A stretch of 64,000 bases of DNA from Bradyrhizobiaceae bacterium PARB1. GTDB lineage: Bacteria; Pseudomonadota; Alphaproteobacteria; Rhizobiales; Xanthobacteraceae. The stretch is taken from the NCBI GenBank assembly GCA_002256345.1, contig NKIY01000011.1, forward strand, positions 1 through 64,000, in the 5' to 3' direction. Shown here piece by piece: positions 59,144 to 64,000 of the stretch. The notes below the pieces were generated by a model that saw nothing but the letters and a program-made list of their open reading frames with translations, ran no database searches and was not told where the DNA came from. Each line of letters opens with the position of its first letter. Positions within the stretch are counted from its first letter, which is position 1. The position numbers and the translations under genes were made by a program.

Positions 59144-59932
59144 TCAGCCGCGCGCATCATTTATCTCCGGCTTCCACACCAGCAGCCGCCGCTCGACGAG
59201 CGTCACCAGCATGTCGATGGCGATGACGAACACCGCGAGAACGAACATGCCGGCGAACACGCCGGCGACATCGAAGGTGCCCTCGGCCTGCTGGATCACA
59301 TAACCGAGACCGGCGGCCGAGCCGAGATATTCGCCAACCACCGCGCCGACCACGGCGAAGCCCACCGACGTATGCAGCGAGGAGAACATCCAGGACAAAG
59401 CCGAAGGCCAGAACACATGGCGCATCAATTGCCGCTCGCTCATGCCGAGCATGCGGCCATTGGCGAGCACCGCGGGTGAGACTTCCTTCACGCCTTGATA
59501 GACGTTGAAGAACACAATGAAGAACACCAGCGTGACGCCGAGCGCGACCTTCGACCAGATGCCCAGGCCGAGCCAGAGCGCGAAGATCGGCGCCAGCACC
59601 ACGCGCGGCAGCGCATTAGCCATCTTCACATAGGGATCGAAGATCGCGGCCAGCATCGGCTGCCGCGCGAACCAGAAACCGATGAGGACGCCAAGCGTTG
59701 AGCCGATGACGAAGGCCAGCAGTGACTCCAGCAGCGTGATGCCGAGATGCTTCCAGATCATGCCCGACACGAACCAGGCAACGATCTGGCTGAAGACATC
59801 GACGGGGGTCGAGAAGAAGAACGGCGGCAGCAGGATGCGGCCGAAGACCGGCACGGTCGTGAGCACATGCCAGAGTGCAATGGCGACGACGGCAACCAGC
59901 ACCTGACAAAGCAGCAGCATCGGGCGGCTCAT
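59144..59932 (-). CDS. ABC transporter permease, SsuC/TauC type
   Basis: 262 residues from ATG 59932, overlapping the ATPase stop (ATGA). Six hydrophobic segments (first LLLCQVLVAVVAIALWHVLT); the EAA loop is NGRMLGMSERQLMRHVFWPS. With the binding protein after it, one importer for small sulfonate/nitrate-like or other organic anions. Confidence 0.9.
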   Translation of the reverse strand: MSRPMLLLCQVLVAVVAIALWHVLTTVPVFGRILLPPFFFSTPVDVFSQIVAWFVSGMIWKHLGITLLESLLAFVIGSTLGVLIGFWFARQPMLAAIFDPYVKMANALPRVVLAPIFALWLGLGIWSKVALGVTLVFFIVFFNVYQGVKEVSPAVLANGRMLGMSERQLMRHVFWPSALSWMFSSLHTSVGFAVVGAVVGEYLGSAAGLGYVIQQAEGTFDVAGVFAGMFVLAVFVIAIDMLVTLVERRLLVWKPEINDARG

Positions 59933-60768
59933 GCGGCGCCTCCGACACCGGATGCCTGCGCATAGGTCTTCATCACCTCGTCCTTGAGCACGCTCCATAT
60001 CTCGCGATGGAGAGCATGAAAATCCCTGTCGAGGCGAACCTCGAAAATGTCCCGCGGACGCGGCAGGCTGACATGCCAGTCGCCGATGATGCGGGCGCTG
60101 GGGCCGGCCGACATGATGACGACGCGGTCGGCGAGCGCGATCGCCTCTTCGAGGTCATGGGTGACGAACAACACCGCCTTGCGGTCTTTCGTCCATAAAT
60201 CCAGCAGCAGATTACCCATCACCTGCCGCGTCTGCGCATCGAGGGGGCCGAACGGCTCGTCCATCAGCAAGATCTTCGGATCGCGGATCAACACCTGCGC
60301 CAGGGCGACGCGCTTGCGCTGGCCGCCGGACAGCATATGCGGATAGCGACCGGCGAAGGCGCCGAGGCCGACCGCATTGAGCCAGCCCTGCGCGCGCTCG
60401 GCGGCTTCGCCCCGGGCGACACCGGCGACTTCAAGCCCGATGGCGACATTGTCACGTGCGGTCTTCCACGGAAACAGGGCGTCGGCCTGGAACAGATAAC
60501 CGGCCTGCCGGTTGAGGCCGCGCAGCGGCTGCCCGGAAATGCGGACGCTGCCGGAGGCCGGTTGCAGCAGGCCGGCGGCGACGTTGAGTAGCGTGGACTT
60601 GCCGCAACCGGTGGGACCGACAATGGCGACGAATTCGCCATCAGCCACGTGCAAAGTCGCCTTCTCGACGGCCGTATAGACGCTGCCGCCCGCGACATCG
60701 AAAGCCACGGTCGCGTCCCCCAGCGCCACCGCCATTGATGCCGCAGCTTCCGTTACCTGCACCTGCAT
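59929..60768 (-). CDS. ABC transporter ATP-binding protein, SsuB/TauB type
   Basis: About 279 residues from ATG 60768; the open frame extends to 61119 but that part is the antisense of the divergent ATPase gene. Walker A GPTGCGKST, signature LSGGQRKRV, Walker B ILLMDEPFGPLD, and H-loop VTHDLEEA. The exact start is uncertain because GGGGAA lies directly against the ATG; Met at about 60735 is another choice. Confidence 0.88.
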   Translation of the reverse strand: MQVQVTEAAASMAVALGDATVAFDVAGGSVYTAVEKATLHVADGEFVAIVGPTGCGKSTLLNVAAGLLQPASGSVRISGQPLRGLNRQAGYLFQADALFPWKTARDNVAIGLEVAGVARGEAAERAQGWLNAVGLGAFAGRYPHMLSGGQRKRVALAQVLIRDPKILLMDEPFGPLDAQTRQVMGNLLLDLWTKDRKAVLFVTHDLEEAIALADRVVIMSAGPSARIIGDWHVSLPRPRDIFEVRLDRDFHALHREIWSVLKDEVMKTYAQASGVGGAA

Positions 60769-60871
60769 TTCCCCAAGAACTGTCCCGTTGCTTTCGCTGT
60801 AGCGCTGCAGACCCGGTTTTTCAACGCTTGGCGCGGCTTGGTGGCCCCACGCGGCTGTGTTAGTCGAAGAC

Positions 60872-61651
60872 ATGAGCTCCATCGCGATCAGCTTCAGGCA
60901 GGTCACCAAGCGTTTCGACGACGGCCGCGTCACCGCGCTGGATGATGTCTCGCTCGATGTGATGGAAGGCGAACTGCTCGCGGTGGTTGGCAGCTCGGGC
61001 TCTGGCAAGACCACTCTCCTTCGCCTCGCCAACCGGCTGATCGTGCCCGATGGCGGCGAAGTGCATGTCGCCGGCGAAAATGTAGCCGATGTCGATCCGA
61101 TCATGCTGCGCCGGAGCATCGGCTATGTCGTGCAGAATGGCGGCCTGTTCCCGCATATGAGCATCGCGGACAATATCGGCATCACGCCGCGACTGACGGT
61201 CATGCCGGCGCGCGAGATCGCGGCGCGCGTCGATGAGCTGCTGGCGCTGGTGCGCCTCGACCCCGACCATCGCAGCCGCTATCCGCACGAACTCTCCGGC
61301 GGCCAGCGCCAGCGCGTCGGCGTCGCCCGGGCGCTCGCCGCCCGTCCCGAGATCATGCTGATGGACGAGCCATTCGGCGCGCTCGATCCGCTGACGCGGG
61401 ATACGCTCAGCGATGAATTTCACGCGCTGCATCGGAAGCTCGGGCTGACCACCGTCATGATCACCCATGACATGACCGAGGCGATCCTGCTGGCAGATCG
61501 CATCGCGGTGATGAAATCCGGCCGGCTGATCGCACAGGGAACGCCGGCGGATCTGATGACGAATGGCGATTCCTTTGTCGGCGAGTTGCTGAGCACGCCG
61601 CGCCGCCAGGCCGAACGGCTGCAGCAATTGATGGCGAGGGAGAGAGCATGA
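60872..61651 (+). CDS. Osmoprotectant ABC transporter ATP-binding protein (OpuCA/ProV-like)
   Basis: 259 residues. Walker A GSSGSGKTT (40-48), signature LSGGQRQRVGVARAL, Walker B IMLMDEPFGALDPLTR, H-loop ITHDMTEA. VVQNGGLFPHMSIADNI is typical of the glycine betaine/choline/carnitine importers. The CBS domains of OpuCA are absent. A GTG at 60857 is a less likely start. ATGA overlap with the next gene. Confidence 0.9.
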   Translation: MSSIAISFRQVTKRFDDGRVTALDDVSLDVMEGELLAVVGSSGSGKTTLLRLANRLIVPDGGEVHVAGENVADVDPIMLRRSIGYVVQNGGLFPHMSIADNIGITPRLTVMPAREIAARVDELLALVRLDPDHRSRYPHELSGGQRQRVGVARALAARPEIMLMDEPFGALDPLTRDTLSDEFHALHRKLGLTTVMITHDMTEAILLADRIAVMKSGRLIAQGTPADLMTNGDSFVGELLSTPRRQAERLQQLMARERA

Positions 61652-63207
61652 CTTTGCTCGACGACCCCCGCTGGAGCGAGGCGCTCGGCCATCTGCCGGA
61701 CTATCTCGGCAGCCATGTGCGCGTCAGCCTTGCCGCACTCGCCCTCGGCCTCGCCGTCAGCCTGCCGCTCGCCATTGCCGCGCGCCGTCATGCATTCATG
61801 CGCGGCGCCCTGCTCGGCTTTGCCGGCGTGGTGCAGACCATTCCCGGCCTCGCGCTGCTGGCGCTGTTCTATCCGCTGCTGCTGGCGCTGGCGTCGCTGG
61901 CGCGGACCTGGTTCGGGTTGGACTTCTCGGCCTTTGGTTTCCTGCCAGCCATGCTGGCTCTGGCGCTGTATTCGATGCTGCCGGTGCTGCGCAACACCAT
62001 TACCGGGCTCAATGGCGTCGATCCCGCACTCACGGAGGCCGCGCAGGGCGTCGGCATGACGCCGCGTCAGTCGCTGCTGATGGTGGAGCTGCCGCTGGCG
62101 CTGCCGGTGATCATGGCAGGCATCCGGACCTCGGCGGTATGGGTCATCGGCACGGCCACGCTATCGACGCCGATCGGCCAGACGTCGCTTGGCAACTACA
62201 TATTTGCGGGACTGCAGACGCAGAACTGGGTGTTGGTGATCTTCGGCTGCGTTGCCGCTGCGGTGCTGGCGCTGGCGGTCGATCAACTGCTCGCGCTGAT
62301 CGAAAGCGGGCTACGGCTGCGTCGCCGCTGGCGCAGCATTGCCGGCCTGCTTGGCATTGCCGCGCTGGTGATTGCGACGCTGGTGCCGTCCTTCGCGCGC
62401 TCCGGCACCCGCATCGTTGTCGGGGCGAAGACGTTCACGGAACAATATGTGCTGGCCGCGCTGATGGCGCAGCGCCTGCAGGCCGCGGGGCTCGCAACGG
62501 CGACCCGGCAGGGACTCGGCTCCAGCGTCATCTATGAGGCGCTCGCCTCCGGCGATATCGATGTCTATGTGGACTACTCCGGCACGCTCTGGGCCAACCA
62601 GTTCCATCGCAGCGAAATCCTGCCGCGCGAGCAGTTGCTTGCTGAGCTCAAGACAAAGCTTGCGAAATCGAACATCACAGTGCTGGGCGAACTCGGCTTC
62701 GCCAATGCCTACGCGCTGGTGATGCCACGGGCGAAAGCGGAGGCGTCCGGGATCAGGACCGTGGCCGATCTCGCTGCGCGCGCCGGCAGCATGACCATTG
62801 CGGGTGACTACGAATTCTTTTCGCGACCGGAATGGGCAGGGCTGCAGAAGACATACGGCCTGTCGTTCAAGGCCCAGCGCGTGATGCAGCCGGATTTCAT
62901 GTATGCGGCGGTTGCTTCCGGCGAGGTCGATGCCATTGCCGGCTATACGAGCGACGGGTTGATTGCGAAATACGATCTGGTGGTCCTGGACGATCCGAAG
63001 CATGCGATCCCACCCTATGACGCGATCATGCTGTTGTCGCCAAAGCGCGCGGGTGACGCGCAACTGCGCGGCGCGTTGCAGCCATTGCTCGGCAAGATCG
63101 ATCTGCCGCTGATGCGCGAAGCCAATCTGCGCGCGGCGGGGAATGACGCAACGAGTTCGCCGGACAGCGTGGCGAAATGGATGTGGGGAAGGATCGGGAC
63201 GAAGTAA
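61648..63207 (+). CDS. Fused permease/substrate-binding protein, OpuC/EgtU-type osmoprotectant importer
   Basis: 519 residues. Residues 1-215 are a permease with about six hydrophobic segments and the EAA loop EAAQGVGMTPRQSLLMVELP; after a last hydrophobic segment (SIAGLLGIAALVIATLVPS) residues about 255-519 are the OpuAC-type binding domain: GAKTFTEQYVLAAL, SSVIYEALASGDIDVYVDY, GEVDAIAGYTSDGLI. The binding domain thus faces the periplasm tethered to the permease. Ligands in the family: glycine betaine, choline, ergothioneine, carnitine. Confidence 0.92.
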   Translation: MTLLDDPRWSEALGHLPDYLGSHVRVSLAALALGLAVSLPLAIAARRHAFMRGALLGFAGVVQTIPGLALLALFYPLLLALASLARTWFGLDFSAFGFLPAMLALALYSMLPVLRNTITGLNGVDPALTEAAQGVGMTPRQSLLMVELPLALPVIMAGIRTSAVWVIGTATLSTPIGQTSLGNYIFAGLQTQNWVLVIFGCVAAAVLALAVDQLLALIESGLRLRRRWRSIAGLLGIAALVIATLVPSFARSGTRIVVGAKTFTEQYVLAALMAQRLQAAGLATATRQGLGSSVIYEALASGDIDVYVDYSGTLWANQFHRSEILPREQLLAELKTKLAKSNITVLGELGFANAYALVMPRAKAEASGIRTVADLAARAGSMTIAGDYEFFSRPEWAGLQKTYGLSFKAQRVMQPDFMYAAVASGEVDAIAGYTSDGLIAKYDLVVLDDPKHAIPPYDAIMLLSPKRAGDAQLRGALQPLLGKIDLPLMREANLRAAGNDATSSPDSVAKWMWGRIGTK

Positions 63208-63218
63208 CACTGCCTGTC

Positions 63219-63313
63219 GTCACCCGGCTTGACCGGGTGACCGAGTACACACAAATGGCAGTGACGGGACCGGAACGCCGCTGTCTACGGGATTTCCGCT
63301 TTCGCGGGGATGA
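63219..63313 (+). repeat. REP-type two-module repeat, copy 2
   Basis: Module A: GTCACCCGG-CTTGA-CCGGGTGAC at 63219-63241; module B: CCGCTTTCGCGGGGATGA at 63296-63313. Located between convergent genes, where it may also end transcription. Confidence 0.75.
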
Positions 63314-63325
63314 CAGTCACAGTGA

Positions 63326-64000
63326 TCACCTCCCAGCGACTGCCGGTGCCTCGCCCTTGATGACGTCGCCGAAACGCTGCCAGCGCTCGCCCTTGAAGCT
63401 CATCATCTGAAACTGGTCGATGGGCGAAAAGTCTGTCGCCGACGTGTTGACCGTCACGCCCGGCAGCAACCCGTCGAGTTGCAGTCCCTTCAGATTGGCC
63501 GCCTGCTTCATCAGATTTTCGTGGGTGAGATCGTCGCCACACTGCTGCAACGCTGCGACCATGGTCTGGGCGATGCTGTAGCCGGACAGCACGGTGCTCT
63601 CCATCGCCTTGCCTTCGGGAATGTACTTTTCGACATAGGCATAGAACTTCTGCATGCCCGGATCGTCCTTCCACTGCGGATCGGTCGGATCCTTGGCGAA
63701 GGTCGCTGACACCACGTCCTGCGCGTTCTCGATACCCGCCGGACGGATCACGCTGCCGAGCGACGACGAGGCATTCGGCACGATATGAAGCGGCCTCCAG
63801 CCGAGTTCGGCGACCTTCTTGATCGACTGCGCGGCAAACTTTCCGGTGGCGAAGGAGAATAGCGTATCGACGCCGGCTGCCTTCAGTTTGACGATGTGGC
63901 TGTCGACCGTAGGTTCGGAGACTTCATAGCTCGTCTCCATCACGATCATGGACGATGCCTTGTCGCCGAGACCTTCCCTCAGACCTTTCACATAGTCCTT
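63326..64000 (-). CDS. LIV-type ABC transporter substrate-binding protein (partial, 5' end outside window)
   Basis: The last 225 residues, beginning KDYVKGLREGLGDKASSMIV. LivK/peripla_BP_6 fold: DSHIVKLKAAGVDTLFSFAT, KKVAELGWRPLHIVPNASSS and QWKDDPGMQKFYAYVEKYIP. It is not one of the QCSPN paralogues. The signal peptide and first half lie beyond the right edge. Transporter partners not in view. Confidence 0.9.
   Translation of the reverse strand, partial: KDYVKGLREGLGDKASSMIVMETSYEVSEPTVDSHIVKLKAAGVDTLFSFATGKFAAQSIKKVAELGWRPLHIVPNASSSLGSVIRPAGIENAQDVVSATFAKDPTDPQWKDDPGMQKFYAYVEKYIPEGKAMESTVLSGYSIAQTMVAALQQCGDDLTHENLMKQAANLKGLQLDGLLPGVTVNTSATDFSPIDQFQMMSFKGERWQRFGDVIKGEAPAVAGR

Noticed and set aside
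59929-61119. A 396-codon frame for the SsuB-like ATPase
   Set aside because: The extra N-terminal part is the antisense of the divergent OpuCA-like gene; the ATPase fold begins after 60768.
1-64000. CRISPR array, rRNA operon, phage structural genes, insertion-sequence transposase
   Set aside because: No regularly spaced repeats, no rRNA-like stretches, and no transposase or capsid-type proteins were seen.

Overview
The window looks like a chromosome segment of an alphaproteobacterium of the Nitrobacteraceae/Bradyrhizobiaceae (Bradyrhizobium, Rhodopseudomonas, Tardiphaga or Afipia type). The evidence is the moderately GC-rich coding sequence, the many LIV-type (branched-chain amino acid family) ABC transporters with CoA-ester catabolic genes, Bug/TTT and TRAP uptake systems, a BKACE enzyme, PRC-barrel and Spy-like small secreted proteins, and rhizobial-type palindromic intergenic repeats. 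The genus call is inference; no rRNA or single-copy marker settles it.

Layout. (1) 1-6021: a minus-strand set (start of a LivG ATPase, succinate-semialdehyde-dehydrogenase-like enzyme, NTF2-like protein, LIV-type binding protein, KynB-like hydrolase, PaiB-like protein) with a divergent AraC regulator. (2) 6357-15449: one long minus-strand operon: livG, acyl-CoA ligase, livH, livM, binding protein, livF, BKACE, second binding protein. (3) 15587-31685: a catabolic regulon of CoA-thioester enzymes: PaaK-like ligase, three-gene biotin-dependent acyl-CoA carboxylase with its TetR regulator, crotonase, MaoC plus CitE-like lyase, a DUF7064/7065-like protein, a third binding protein, an aminoglycoside-phosphotransferase-fold kinase with DUF6285 partner, acyl-CoA ligase, MaoC, acyl-CoA dehydrogenase and SDR. 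A 13-bp palindrome TGAAT-N3-ATTCA lies at 15509, 21132, 22053 and 24701, in front of or between the transcription units of this cluster and of the region 2 operon. I propose it as the operator of the TetR protein encoded at 20446-21045.

(4) 31818-37647: a sugar-acid or lactone uptake and degradation operon (IlvD/Edd dehydratase, Bug binding protein, MFS permease, amidohydrolase) with a divergent GntR regulator. (5) 37648-41185: hypothetical genes, a metallophosphoesterase, two related small secreted Tyr-rich proteins and an S1 protease. (6) 41226-48146: integrated or decaying mobile DNA: a large serine recombinase, a frameshifted PRC-barrel gene, a ParB-like protein, a two-gene hypothetical pair, an excisionase-like gene and a tyrosine integrase abutting and overlapping tRNA-Lys(CTT). 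(7) 48318-52212: Spy-like protein and a DctPQM TRAP transporter. (8) 52413-54213: leuA with a leucine-rich leader peptide and attenuator-type hairpin. (9) 54449-64000: DapA-family protein, a nested palindromic repeat region, PPK2, Nudix protein, a SsuABC/TauABC-type importer, a divergent OpuC-type osmoprotectant importer with fused permease and binding protein, and the end of another LIV-type binding protein.

How the genes fit together: regions 2 and 3 together could take up an organic acid by a LIV-type importer, activate it to a CoA thioester, dehydrogenate it, carboxylate it at a vinylogous position, hydrate it and cleave it. The order resembles the leucine/isovalerate (Liu) and acyclic terpene (Atu) routes, but with a CitE-like lyase instead of HMG-CoA lyase and with an added LvaA/LvaB-like kinase pair. 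The substrate cannot be read from the sequence.
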